From: Lysobacter sp. MMG2
Lineage (GTDB): Bacteria; Pseudomonadota; Gammaproteobacteria; Xanthomonadales; Xanthomonadaceae
Length of the DNA: 64,000 nt
Assembly: GCF_016735495.2 (NCBI RefSeq)
Contig: NZ_JAERQY020000002.1
Coordinates: 62,001-126,000, forward strand
Direction: 5' to 3'
This document shows positions 55,706 to 64,000 of the stretch, in pieces (the first letter of the stretch is position 1; each line of letters opens with the position of its first letter). The translations under genes were made by a program, and so were the position numbers. The notes under the pieces were generated by a model, which ran no database searches, had not been told where the DNA came from, and worked only from the letters and a program-made list of their open reading frames with translations.

Positions 55706-56656
55706 TCACCGCGCGGCCGTGCTCGCGCCCGCCCCCGCCCCGCAGTACTGCGCCCTGAACTGCTCGGCCTGCGGCATCAGAGATTGCAGTACCTGGATGC
55801 GGTTGGCCGGGTCCGGATGCGTCGAGGCGAACTCCGGTGGACGTTCCCCGCCCCCCAGCTGCGACATGCGCTCCCACAGCGGGATCGCCTCATGCGGGTT
55901 GTAGCAGGCCGCCGCGGCCAGCATCAGACCGACCTTGTCCGCCTGCGTCTCATGGTTGCGGCCGTACGGCAGGATGAAGCCGTACTGCGCGCCCGCGCCG
56001 AGCGCTGCCATCACCGCCTGCTGCTGTTGCGGATCCATGCCGCCGATGGCCATGCCGGCGGCCATCTGCCCCATCTGCACCAGCTTCTGCTGGGCCATGC
56101 GCTGGCTGCCGTGACGCAGCAGCGCATGGGCGATCTCGTGTCCCATCACCACCGCCATCGCATCGGCGTTCTGGGCGATGGGCAGCAGCCCGGTGTAGAC
56201 GGCCATCTTGCCGCCCGGCAGACAGAACGCGTTGGCCTGCTCGGACTGGATTACCGCCACGTCCCACTGGAACGCCTGGTGGTCGGTCGGCGTCTGCTGC
56301 TGGTTCTGCGCCGCCAGCGTGGCGGTCACCTGCGGCACGCGTTCGATCAACCGCTGCGCGATCTGACGGACCTGCTGGCTCACCTGCGCATCGGCCGGCA
56401 ACAGCGCGCCCTGTGCGTTCGCATCGCCGAGCACCTGCTGGAACGCCTGCGCGCCCAGCTGCACTTCCTCGTCGGCCGTGGCGCCGTAATGCGCCTTCTC
56501 GCCCGTGTAGGGATCCACGCGCGCATTGCCGAACCACTGCCACGCTGCGTAGCCCGCGAACAGGATCAGGATCCACCAGCGAATACCGCCAAATCCACGG
56601 CGCGGCCGGCCCTGCTGCCGCGCGTCCCCGCCCAACGGGTCAATCCTCATCTGCAT
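55706..56656 (-). CDS. M48 family metallopeptidase with membrane anchor (YggG/LoiP-like)
   Basis: 316 residues (or from Met3). One N-terminal transmembrane segment (about 26-42) anchors a periplasmic protease domain. The zinc site is HEIAH at 173-177 with the third ligand in HETQAD. FCLPGGKMAVYTGLLPIAQN and the C-terminal STHPDPANRIQVLQSLMPQA are typical of the M48C group that degrades damaged outer-membrane proteins. Confidence 0.93.
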   Translation of the reverse strand: MQMRIDPLGGDARQQGRPRRGFGGIRWWILILFAGYAAWQWFGNARVDPYTGEKAHYGATADEEVQLGAQAFQQVLGDANAQGALLPADAQVSQQVRQIAQRLIERVPQVTATLAAQNQQQTPTDHQAFQWDVAVIQSEQANAFCLPGGKMAVYTGLLPIAQNADAMAVVMGHEIAHALLRHGSQRMAQQKLVQMGQMAAGMAIGGMDPQQQQAVMAALGAGAQYGFILPYGRNHETQADKVGLMLAAAACYNPHEAIPLWERMSQLGGGERPPEFASTHPDPANRIQVLQSLMPQAEQFRAQYCGAGAGASTAAR

Positions 56657-56710
56657 CCTCCTGTTCCGTCCCTGGATAGTCTGCGGCTACGTCGCGGTCC
56701 GGTTCGATGC

Positions 56711-58600
56711 TCAGATTTCCCGCACCACGCGGAACCCTATCCGCGCAGTCGTGTTGTTGGCGTCATTGCCCTGCCGCCAGGCCGATCGCAGTTCTTCAGG
56801 TGAACTGGCCCAGGAGCCTCCCCGTACGACTCTTGAACGGCAACCCGGGTTCAGCCAGGCCGCGCCATCGCGGGGGGCGCGACGGTAGTTGTCGTGCCAA
56901 CAGTCGGCGACCCATTCGCTGACGTTGCCGGCCAGGTCGTGGAGGCCCCAGGCGTTCGGGTTGTAGCTGCCCACGCGCGTGGGGCCCCAGGTGCCGTCGC
57001 CATAGCCCGGGAATGCGTTGCGCCAGCGCCGTCCGCTGGGCGAGACATCCGCGCCGCCGGTGAAGTTGCCCGATCGGGCCGGCGGCGGGCCGTCGCCCCA
57101 CGGAAAGCGGCCGCGACCGCCGGCCCGCAGGGCGTATTCGAATTCCGCCTCGCTCGGCAGCCGGTAGCGCTGCCCCGTCTGTGCGGAGAGCCACTCGGCG
57201 TATGCGATCGCATCCTTCGCGCTGACGTGGATCACCGGCATGTCGTCGCGGGCCGGCTGGCCCGTGTAGTCGGACTGCCAGTCCACGTTGCCCCGACGCA
57301 CCAGGTTGCCGCTGCGCTCGTCGTAAGCGGTGGAATAGCCGCGGCGCGTGGCGCGCGCGCGATGCTTCGTCGCCTGCATGAAGCGGCGGAACTCGCCGAC
57401 GGTGATCTCGGTGCGTGACATCGCCAGGCCTCGATCGAAACGGATGTTGCGCGCCGGGCGTTCGGAATCCTGGCCTTCGTTTTCCTCCGACCCCATGCGG
57501 AACGCGCCGTGCGGAATCACCACCAGTTGCGGCCCGCGGCCGCCGCCCTGCATCGCATCGGTGAATACCTGCCCGGGCCGGAACAGGCCGTAATGCGTCG
57601 CCAGATCGATGCGTTCGCGCAGTTCCTTCGCCGCCGGGTCACCCGCCGGCGCGATGCGCAGCAGCACGGCGAGCTGGCGCCGGGCCTCGTCTATACCGCC
57701 CTGCCGCATCAACGCCGCCACGCCCGCGTCGCGCAACGCGTTGACGCGCACGATGCGCTGCATCGCCAGCCGGCCGCGCGCGTCTTCGACGCTCGGCGCC
57801 GGCGGGCGCACCTTGGCGGCGATGGCCAGTTCGCGTTCGGCGCCGGCGTAATCGTCGCGATCGGCGGCGATCTCGGCGCGGCGGATCAGCGCGCTTTCCA
57901 CGGCGGCGATGCCCTGCATCGCGCGCATGTCGCCGGGCCGCAGTTCCAGCGCCTGGCGGAAATGTGTCAGCGCTTCGTCGCGCCCGCCGTCCACGCCAAG
58001 CCGGCCGGCGTTGAGCGCTTCTTCGCCGAGGCGGTTAGCCTCCTGCGAGTCGTCCGCCCGATCCAGCCGCGCGAGGTATTCGACGATGTCCACGTTCCCC
58101 GGCGCCACGGCACGCGCGACGGCCGCGATCTCGTGCGCACGCCGCAGCGAAAGCGGATCGCGATCCAGTCCCGCGAGCGCTTCGTCGCCGCGGACGATCA
58201 GACGCTGCAGCGACTTGTCGAACCCTCTGTTGGCGGCGGCGTCCTCCGGATCGAACCGGCGCAGCGCGAAATACAGCGGGATCGCGTCGTCCGCGCCGCC
58301 GAAAAGGCGCCCACGCGCCAGCGCCTCGGCGGCCTTCTTCTTGAGCTCGGCGGCGTTCTCGTCGGTCACCTCGACCTGCGGAATGCGCCACGGCGGCACC
58401 GGTGAAACCGCCTGGTCCGCGCTGATCGTGACGATGGGCGTGCGTGCACCGCCCGCATCGTCGGACGAAGGCGAGGACGCTTCACGCGAGCATCCTGCCG
58501 CCAATGCGGTCATCAGTGCGATTGCCGCGATGCCGGCCAACAGCGGTGCGCGCAAACGTCCTCCTCGCCTCCTGGGCGGATCACGGGGCCCGGCCTTCAC
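56711..58600 (-). CDS. Lipoprotein with TPR-like region and SUMF1/FGE-fold domain lacking catalytic Cys
   Basis: 629 residues from a GTG at 58600 (VKAGPRDPPRRR), chosen because it opens a signal with the lipobox LAAGC. A helical repeat region (about 60-370) is followed by an FGE/SUMF1 domain (about 380-629): VVIPHGAFRMGSEENEGQDSERPAR, MSRTEITVGEFRRFMQAT, YRLPSEAEFEYALR, WGLHDLAGNVSEWVADCW and VVRGGSW. The formylglycine-generating enzymes have two Cys after RGGSW; here the stretch reads ASSPEELRSAWRQ with none. It is therefore a PvdO/EgtB-like relative or a binding protein, not a sulfatase activator. Confidence 0.82.
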   Translation of the reverse strand: MKAGPRDPPRRRGGRLRAPLLAGIAAIALMTALAAGCSREASSPSSDDAGGARTPIVTISADQAVSPVPPWRIPQVEVTDENAAELKKKAAEALARGRLFGGADDAIPLYFALRRFDPEDAAANRGFDKSLQRLIVRGDEALAGLDRDPLSLRRAHEIAAVARAVAPGNVDIVEYLARLDRADDSQEANRLGEEALNAGRLGVDGGRDEALTHFRQALELRPGDMRAMQGIAAVESALIRRAEIAADRDDYAGAERELAIAAKVRPPAPSVEDARGRLAMQRIVRVNALRDAGVAALMRQGGIDEARRQLAVLLRIAPAGDPAAKELRERIDLATHYGLFRPGQVFTDAMQGGGRGPQLVVIPHGAFRMGSEENEGQDSERPARNIRFDRGLAMSRTEITVGEFRRFMQATKHRARATRRGYSTAYDERSGNLVRRGNVDWQSDYTGQPARDDMPVIHVSAKDAIAYAEWLSAQTGQRYRLPSEAEFEYALRAGGRGRFPWGDGPPPARSGNFTGGADVSPSGRRWRNAFPGYGDGTWGPTRVGSYNPNAWGLHDLAGNVSEWVADCWHDNYRRAPRDGAAWLNPGCRSRVVRGGSWASSPEELRSAWRQGNDANNTTARIGFRVVREI

Positions 58601-58681
58601 GGGCTGCGGTGCCGGGAGCCTCGAAAGTAGGCTATTGTCGCCCGCCCCGGCAACCGCCGACCGACCGTCCTGCACCCCGAC

Positions 58682-59785
58682 ATGCCCGCCGCCTGGATCA
58701 CCGACCCCGCCGAACTGCGGGCCCGCTTCGCCACACGGCCGTCGCGCATCGGGCTGGACACCGAATTCATCCGCGAACGCACCTACTGGCCGCAACTGGC
58801 CCTGGTGCAGATCGCGCTGGAAGCGTCGGAGTCGGAACCGGACATCCTGCTGATCGATCCGCTCGCGCCCGGAATCCTTGAAGCGCTGACGCCGATCCTC
58901 GCCGACGAGTCCATCGTCAAGGTCATGCACAGCCCCAGCGAAGACCTGGTGGCGTTCAAGCACGCCTGCGGCGTCGTGCCCAAGCCCCTGTTCGATACGC
59001 AGCTGGCGGCCGCGCTGACCGGCATCGGTGGCGGGCTGGGCTATCAGAAGCTGGTCGAGCAGCTCACCGGCACCGCGCTGCAGAAGGGAGAGACGCGATC
59101 GGACTGGCTGCGTCGCCCGCTCTCGCCGTCGCAGTTGGAATACGCCGCCGATGACGTGCGCCACCTGTTCGAAATGCACGACCAGTTGGACCACCGGCTG
59201 GGGGAACTCGACCGCCGCGAATGGCTTGCCGAAGACGCCGCCCGCACGGTGTTCAATGCCGAGAACGAAGCGCCCGAGCGCTGGCCGCATGCATCCATGC
59301 GCAGTGCGCAGTTCCTCGATCGTCCGGCGCAATTGCGTCTGCTGCGCCTGCTGCGCTGGCGCGATGCGTATGCGCGCGACAACGACCGCCCGCGCAACTG
59401 GATCCTCGACAACGAACTGGCCGTCGCCCTGGCGCGCACGCCGCCCATCGACCGCGCCGGCCTGCAACGCATGCTCGATGCGCATCCCAAGTCGCCGCGC
59501 CGCCTGGCCGACGCCGTCTGGAATGCATTGACCACACCGCTCACCGACGAAGCCGACGCCCCGGAAGCGGCGCAGACAGAAAATCGCGACAAGCAGCAAC
59601 TGCGCAAGCTGCAGGACGCGGTCGCCGCACGCAGCGCGGAACTGGGCCTGCCGGACGGAGTGCTGGCTTCGCGCCGCTGGCTGGAAGTGCTGATGGACCA
59701 GGGCGAGTGGCCGGACGCTCTGGCCGGCTGGCGCCGCCGCGCGTTGGAGCCCGACCTGGCGCCGCTGCTCGCCCAGGCCCGCTGA
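58682..59785 (+). CDS. rnd: Ribonuclease D
   Basis: 367 residues. 3'-5' exonuclease for tRNA and small RNA maturation. DEDD site: Asp26 and Glu28 in GLDTEFIRERTYWPQLALVQIA, Asp in HSPSEDLVAFK, and YAADDVRHLFEMH. An HRDC domain follows (about 205-290). Divergent from the FGE-like lipoprotein gene. Confidence 0.96.
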   Translation: MPAAWITDPAELRARFATRPSRIGLDTEFIRERTYWPQLALVQIALEASESEPDILLIDPLAPGILEALTPILADESIVKVMHSPSEDLVAFKHACGVVPKPLFDTQLAAALTGIGGGLGYQKLVEQLTGTALQKGETRSDWLRRPLSPSQLEYAADDVRHLFEMHDQLDHRLGELDRREWLAEDAARTVFNAENEAPERWPHASMRSAQFLDRPAQLRLLRLLRWRDAYARDNDRPRNWILDNELAVALARTPPIDRAGLQRMLDAHPKSPRRLADAVWNALTTPLTDEADAPEAAQTENRDKQQLRKLQDAVAARSAELGLPDGVLASRRWLEVLMDQGEWPDALAGWRRRALEPDLAPLLAQAR

Positions 59786-59789
59786 GCGG

Positions 59790-60695
59790 CTACATCGCCG
59801 CCAGCTCCGCCAGTCGACGCGGCTGTTCGTTCAAGAGCAGTCGCTCGCCTTCTTCGTACACCCGCGAGGCGGGGCCGACGATCGCCGGATCGGGCTCGCC
59901 GATCGCAGCCAGATCCTTCGCCGTGTAGTCGAACGTGCGCAGCACGAGCCGCATGGCATTGACGCGTGCGCGCTTCTTGTCATCGGACCGGATCACCGTC
60001 CACGGCGCATCGGGCGTGTCGGTGGAGACGAACATCGCCTCCTTCGCCCGCGTGTACTCGGACCATTTGTCGAGCGAGGCGAGGTCCACCGGCGACAGTT
60101 TCCACTGCTTGAGCGGATCCTTGCGACGCTGGGCGAAGCGGCGGTGCTGCTCCTCGCGGCTCACCGAGAACCAGAACTTGAACAAGCGCACGCCACTGCG
60201 CACCAGCATGCGCTCGAAGTTCGGGCACTGGTGGATGAATTCCAGGTACTCGTCGGTGGAACAGAACCCCATCACCCGCTCCACGCCGGCGCGGTTGTAC
60301 CAGGAGCGGTCGAACAGGACGATCTCGCCCGCGGCGGGCAGGTGCTCGACGTAACGCTGGAAATACCACTGCGAGCGCTCGGTATCGCTGGGCTTTTCCA
60401 GCGCGACCACGCGGGCGCCACGCGGATTCAGGTGCTCCATGAAGCGCTTGATGGCCCCGCCCTTGCCGGCGGCGTCCCGGCCTTCGAACAGGATCACCAC
60501 GCGTTGCCCCGTCTCCTTCACCCAGACCTGCCACTTCAGCAGCTCGATCTGCAGACGCCGCTTCTCGCGCTCGTAGCGACGACGCGACATGCGAGCGCCG
60601 GAGGGGATGGGGAGCATGTCCGCCGACGGTGCCTCCGAGTCGGGGGACGACGGGCCCATCCCGTCCTGCGTCAGTTCCTCGGCCGAATCCGCCAT
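59790..60695 (-). CDS. ppk2: Polyphosphate kinase 2
   Basis: 301 residues. It phosphorylates GDP or ADP from polyphosphate. Walker A GRDAAGKGG is at 72-80, the Walker B/lid segments are FDRSWYNRAGVERVMGFC and FKFWFSVSREEQHRRFAQRRKDPLKQWKLSPVD. One-domain class I PPK2 length. The start at 60695 is set by AAGGAG seven bases upstream. It converges with rnd four bases after the rnd stop. Confidence 0.95.
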   Translation of the reverse strand: MADSAEELTQDGMGPSSPDSEAPSADMLPIPSGARMSRRRYEREKRRLQIELLKWQVWVKETGQRVVILFEGRDAAGKGGAIKRFMEHLNPRGARVVALEKPSDTERSQWYFQRYVEHLPAAGEIVLFDRSWYNRAGVERVMGFCSTDEYLEFIHQCPNFERMLVRSGVRLFKFWFSVSREEQHRRFAQRRKDPLKQWKLSPVDLASLDKWSEYTRAKEAMFVSTDTPDAPWTVIRSDDKKRARVNAMRLVLRTFDYTAKDLAAIGEPDPAIVGPASRVYEEGERLLLNEQPRRLAELAAM

Positions 60696-60853
60696 GCCCG
60701 GTCTCCTTGAAAGAAAGACCGCAATGTCATCCCCGCCCCGCCCCGCCCGCTTGACCGCGATCAATCCGCGCCTGAGCCGGAATCGCGCCTCCGCCCGGCC
60801 GGACACCCAGGACTAGCGCGCCATCCCATCGCCCGCTAAACTTTGCCCCTCGT

Positions 60854-60929
<76 letters not shown>

Positions 60930-60945
60930 CTTCACACCAGCCAGA

Positions 60946-60981
60946 ACAGCGCGTTACGCCTCCGGCGTGATGCGCTGTTTT
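60946..60981 (+). terminator. Rho-independent terminator after tRNA-Ala
   Basis: A long near-perfect stem (ACAGCGC-GTTACGCC with GGCGTGAT-GCGCTGT) closed by a 3-base loop is followed by TTTTG, 17 bases after the tRNA. Confidence 0.75.
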
Positions 60982-61484
60982 GCTTTGGGGCGGTGACAGC
61001 GGTTATCGGTCATCAGGCTTGGTCCATCCGAAGCCGGCCGGCGGCGGCGAGTCGGATGCGACACGATCGTGTCGCCCGAAGGACGAACTCTCGATAGCGC
61101 GGGACACCAAGGCGCGCACCTGTTCGCAAACATGCACATGCTTTGCGGCAAAGTCGAATCGCCAGGACCGCATTCGAGGTTCCTCATCGAACCGTCCCTC
61201 GGCATGCCGCGCGTGCAACCCCTGCGCGAAATCCCGCGCATCCTGCGTGCAGACACCGCGCAATCGGACGACGAACACATGAACACGTGTCAGGTCGATC
61301 GAACAAGGTAAGCCTCCCTGCCCGGCGTGCGCGCCTGACGTAATGCCGCGCGCCTGCGCTGAACAGACTCGCCGATGGCCGTGCCCATGCGGCGGGCGCG
61401 TTCGCCCTGTCGGGGGCGGCGCTTGACGGTCGTACTCCAGTCGCGCCGTTTCCGCTCTTCGATCACGAAAAGGAAGCAGCGACC
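60982..61484. other. About 500 bases without a recognised gene
   Basis: Between the tRNA-Ala terminator and the cell-wall hydrolase there are overlapping short open frames on both strands. None has a recognisable family, a good ribosome binding site or coding-like third-position bias. Base composition is less GC-rich than the surrounding genes. I see no repeat or attachment site that repeats the tRNA end. Confidence 0.5.
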
Positions 61485-62960
61485 ATGTCCAAGACCACCG
61501 CGCAATTGCGCCGCCTCTGGCATGAATTCGAATGCGGGGAGGACGCGATGGTCCTCATCCCGTTCGGACCGGACAAGATCCGGGTGGCGCCACCGACGAC
61601 GGAAGCATTCGAGGCACTCGCCGCGGTGCTGCATCACCACGGCTACGAAATCCGCACGCAGGACACCGACAGCTACAACTGCCGCACCATCACGGGCGGC
61701 GCCGGCAAGAGCCTGCATTCCTATGGCATCGCCGTGGATGTGAACTGGCAGACCAATCCGTTCAAGGATCACCAGGGCACGCGGCAGGTGCGGTTCTCGC
61801 AAGAGGACACGCAGGCCCTGCGCGCGCGCGACGTGCGTTTCGGCCGCGCCGACACCGACATGACGGCGGCGATGATCGACGACGTGCGCAAGATCCGCAC
61901 GCGCGCCGGTATCCCGGTGTTCGAATGGGGCGGCAGCTGGGGGGGCCACAAGGACTGCATGCATTTCGAACTGGATGTCTCGCCGGAAGAACTTGCGGCG
62001 GGGCTGGACCGTGAGTCGATCGCGGGGCTGGCGGCCTACCTGGCCACGCTGGAAGGCCACGCTCCGGAACCATCGACGCTCACGGTCATGCCCACGGTGT
62101 CGCCGCTGTCGACATCCACCGAGCGCTTCGAAGTGATCGCACGCGACGGACTGCGCCTTCGCACGGGGCCTTCGACCGGCCACGACATCAAGCGCGTCCT
62201 GCCCGCCGGCACGCAGTTGTTCGTCATGAATCGAAGCGAAGGCTGGGCGCTGGTCGACCTGCTCGGCGATGGTCTGGCCGACGGCTTCGTGAGCGCGGCC
62301 TTCCTGCGCGCGCAAGACGGCGTTTCGCCTGTCGCGATCGCCGCCGCGCCTGCAATCGTGCCCGTGGAAACCGGACGCGCGGACATCACAGGCAACGTGA
62401 CCGCCGAGCTGGTCGCACGCATGTTCCCCAGCACGCCCAAGGCGAACATCGTCACGCACCTGCCCGACGTGCTCGCAGGACTGCATGCCGGTGGACTGGG
62501 CGACCGGGACATGGTGCTGATGGCGCTGGCCACCATCCGCGCGGAAACCGAAGGCTTCCGCCCGATCTCCGAAGGCCGCAGCGGTTTCAACACGCGCACG
62601 CATCCCTTCGATCTGTACGACCCGGGCACTCGGGTGGGCAGCAATCTCGGGAACACCGAACCCGGTGACGGAGCGCGGTTCAAGGGCCGCGGATTCGTGC
62701 AACTGACGGGACGAGACAACTATCGCCGCATCGGCGGACAGATCGGTACGGATCTCATCGGCAATCCGGAACTGGCCAACGACAGCCGAGTGGCGGGCCG
62801 GATCCTCGCGCAGTTCCTGCGCAACTGCCAACCCCGCCTGCGCGCCGCGCTCGCCGCGAACGATCTGGTCAAGGCGCGACGCTGCGTCAACGGAGGCACG
62901 CACGGCATGTCGCGGTTCCGCGATGCGTGGGAACGGGGTGAGGCAGCGATTCCCGGCTGA
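61485..62960 (+). CDS. Three-domain peptidoglycan hydrolase: M15 peptidase, SH3, GH19-like lysozyme
   Basis: 491 residues; AAGGAAG precedes the start. Domain 1 (about 20-175) is an M15 DD-/LD-carboxypeptidase with zinc ligands His78 and Asp85 (LHSYGIAVDVN) and His160 (CMHFEL). Domain 2 (about 215-280) is a bacterial SH3 (DGLRLRTGPSTGHDIKRVL). Domain 3 (about 315-491) resembles GH19 chitinase/lysozyme: the catalytic Glu in ATIRAETEGF, then GRGFVQLTGRDNYRRIGG. There is no signal peptide and no lipobox. It could be a released lysin, an effector or a domesticated phage endolysin. No C-terminal T4SS (XVIPCD-like) tail was recognised. Confidence 0.88.
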   Translation: MSKTTAQLRRLWHEFECGEDAMVLIPFGPDKIRVAPPTTEAFEALAAVLHHHGYEIRTQDTDSYNCRTITGGAGKSLHSYGIAVDVNWQTNPFKDHQGTRQVRFSQEDTQALRARDVRFGRADTDMTAAMIDDVRKIRTRAGIPVFEWGGSWGGHKDCMHFELDVSPEELAAGLDRESIAGLAAYLATLEGHAPEPSTLTVMPTVSPLSTSTERFEVIARDGLRLRTGPSTGHDIKRVLPAGTQLFVMNRSEGWALVDLLGDGLADGFVSAAFLRAQDGVSPVAIAAAPAIVPVETGRADITGNVTAELVARMFPSTPKANIVTHLPDVLAGLHAGGLGDRDMVLMALATIRAETEGFRPISEGRSGFNTRTHPFDLYDPGTRVGSNLGNTEPGDGARFKGRGFVQLTGRDNYRRIGGQIGTDLIGNPELANDSRVAGRILAQFLRNCQPRLRAALAANDLVKARRCVNGGTHGMSRFRDAWERGEAAIPG

Positions 62961-62961
62961 G

Positions 62962-63423
62962 TCAGCCTGCCTTCTTGCCGCGGAATTCCGCCACGACTTC
63001 CTGCGGCGTCGGGTTGGCCTTGGCCCTGCCGTTGACGTAGACGATCGGCACCGGGCCGTTCATCACCGACATCACGCGCGTGGCCTCTTCCTGCGAGGTA
63101 ATGCTGTTGAAGCTGGCGCTGTCGGTTCGCGAATAGGCAACGCCATGCTTCGACAGGTGCCGCACGAGTTCGTCCGTGCGCCGTGCGGCGTCGGAGGTGC
63201 AATGCTTCGGCGCGAACACCACGACGCCGCGCGACGGGACACCATCGGGCAGCGGCATCGATTTGAAGCCGCGCGCGCTGTCGCCTTCGGCCTTGCCGCC
63301 GGAGCCGACGTGTTCGCTCACCCATGCCTTCGGATCGACGCGTCCGGTCGATACGTACGTCTTCCAGACCCCCACGCCGGCGACGAGCAGCAGTGCGCCC
63401 GCGCAGACCTTCAATGCGTTCAT
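62962..63423 (-). CDS. Membrane-anchored glutaredoxin-like protein with single Cys
   Basis: 153 residues starting at MNALKVCAGA; an in-frame Met further upstream is less likely. An N-terminal signal anchor (LLLVAGVGVW) is followed by a short linker. A thioredoxin/glutaredoxin-like domain (about 60-150) then shows GVVVFAPKHCTSDAARRTDELVRHL, where the CxxC site has only the first Cys, and VPIVYVNGR, which fits the cis-Pro segment. Probably periplasmic. Its stop is one base from the stop of the cell-wall hydrolase on the other strand. Function unknown. Confidence 0.7.
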   Translation of the reverse strand: MNALKVCAGALLLVAGVGVWKTYVSTGRVDPKAWVSEHVGSGGKAEGDSARGFKSMPLPDGVPSRGVVVFAPKHCTSDAARRTDELVRHLSKHGVAYSRTDSASFNSITSQEEATRVMSVMNGPVPIVYVNGRAKANPTPQEVVAEFRGKKAG

Positions 63424-63548
63424 TGCCTTCCCCTTTGCGATGACGCGGCGAGCCGCCTGGCTGCCGTCCTTCCCTGTGCGGCGCACCGCGGCACCGCGCC
63501 TCGGCAGAAGCCTCGCACACTCGGCGATGGGCCGGCTACCATCGGCCG

Positions 63549-64000
63549 ATGCGCATCCCTTCCTGGCTTCTGGGCACCGTCCTGCTCCTCGCCGGTTGCG
63601 CGAGCAGAGGACCCTCCATGCAAGACCACATCGATGCGCTGATGCGCCAGTACAACGGCCCCGTCCCGGGCGCTTCGGTGCTGGTGCTGCGCGATGGCGA
63701 CGCCGTGGTGCGCCGCACTTACGGCATGGCGGACCTGGAAGCGGGCGTCGCCGCCACGCCGGCCACTCACTACCGCCTCGCCTCGGTCAGCAAGCAGTTC
63801 ACCGCCACGGCCGTGCTGCTGCTTGCGCAGGACGGCCGGCTCGGCCTGGACGATCCGGTCCGACGCTGGCTCCCGTCCCTGCCCGCCGCAGCGGACACGG
63901 TGACGATCCGCCACCTGCTCACGCACACCTCGGGCCTGATCGACTACGAGGACGTGATGGACCCGGCCGATCCGCGCCAGGTGCATGACGCCGACGTGCT
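63549..64000 (+). CDS. Beta-lactamase-fold serine hydrolase lipoprotein, N-terminal part; 3' end outside window
   Basis: 150 residues are visible and the frame is open at the right edge. The signal ends in the lipobox LLAGC (Cys17). The active-site SxxK is Ser79-Val-Ser-Lys82 (LASVSKQFTA), followed by HLLTHTSGLIDYED, a signature of the class C/Pfam beta-lactamase family. Possible roles are DD-peptidase or esterase. It is a different gene from the serine hydrolase at 22.8 kb. Confidence 0.92.
   Translation, partial: MRIPSWLLGTVLLLAGCASRGPSMQDHIDALMRQYNGPVPGASVLVLRDGDAVVRRTYGMADLEAGVAATPATHYRLASVSKQFTATAVLLLAQDGRLGLDDPVRRWLPSLPAAADTVTIRHLLTHTSGLIDYEDVMDPADPRQVHDADV

Noticed and set aside
56711-58600. 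Sulfatase-activating formylglycine-generating enzyme
   Set aside because: The catalytic Cys pair after RGGSW is absent.
58601-59599. N-terminal extension of the FGE-fold lipoprotein to 962 residues
   Set aside because: The extra part is antisense to rnd. The lipobox at the start of the shorter form decides the start.
60982-61484. Small genes on either strand in the spacer
   Set aside because: Frames overlap, have no family resemblance and lack good start signals.
61485-62960. Type IV secretion effector of the Xanthomonadaceae killing system
   Set aside because: The protein ends soon after the GH19 domain and no XVIPCD-like C-terminal domain was recognised. No vir genes are in the window.

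Overview
The window is a GC-rich chromosomal segment, about two thirds G+C or more by eye, from a gammaproteobacterium of the family Xanthomonadaceae. It is most like Lysobacter or a close relative. The main clues are the acetylated arginine pathway with an N-acetylornithine carbamoyltransferase, the fused acetylglutamate synthase/kinase, a his operon headed by a TrpR-family gene, a FimX-type protein, and many short intergenic palindromes. I assign the family from gene content and order as I know them; no search was run.

Layout. 1-5.9 kb: end of an amino acid permease, a HiPIP, the methionine salvage genes mtnB-mtnD-mtnC, a repeat island, a YdeI-like protein and a secreted phosphoesterase. 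5.9-13.5 kb (minus strand): a complete histidine operon, yerC-like regulator-hisG-D-C-B-H-A-F-IE, with a promoter and a perfect 24-bp palindrome. 13.7-19.3 kb: a membrane diguanylate cyclase, an unusually long aromatic amino acid lyase (hutH-like), hisS and tRNA-Pro. 19.4-32 kb: a mutarotase, proB-proA, a serine hydrolase, and the arginine operon argF'-argG-argE'-argAB-GNAT-argC-argH. 32-41 kb: cysS, sufE, an MFS transporter, a DUF2314-like lipoprotein, a deaminase, a KA-rich DksA-like protein, yidD, dihydroorotase and an M23 peptidase. 41-48 kb: a second diguanylate cyclase, folE2, and the mtaD-ubiG-mupP cluster. 48-64 kb: efp and epmB, fimX, htpX, gluQ, phaB, phaR, an M48 protease, a pseudo-FGE lipoprotein, rnd, ppk2, tRNA-Ala, a three-domain cell-wall hydrolase, a glutaredoxin-like anchored protein and the start of a beta-lactamase-fold lipoprotein.

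How the genes work together. Most of the window is amino acid biosynthesis in tightly overlapping operons (ATGA or GTGA junctions). The arginine genes encode the route through N-acetylcitrulline; residues Trp77, Glu92, Glu144, Lys252 and Lys302 of the carbamoyltransferase match those reported for the Xanthomonas enzyme. The methionine salvage genes at the left end are complemented by the 5'-methylthioadenosine deaminase near 47 kb. EF-P and its lysine aminomutase are divergent neighbours. PhaB and PhaR point to polyhydroxyalkanoate metabolism, with the synthase elsewhere.

I see no prophage, insertion sequence, CRISPR array or secretion locus. The most notable features are regulatory and structural: the his operator, a leader with a terminator before argF', inverted heptanucleotide repeats at the argF'-argG junction that enter the ArgG coding sequence, MITE-like REP islands, and several proteins that have lost family-defining residues.
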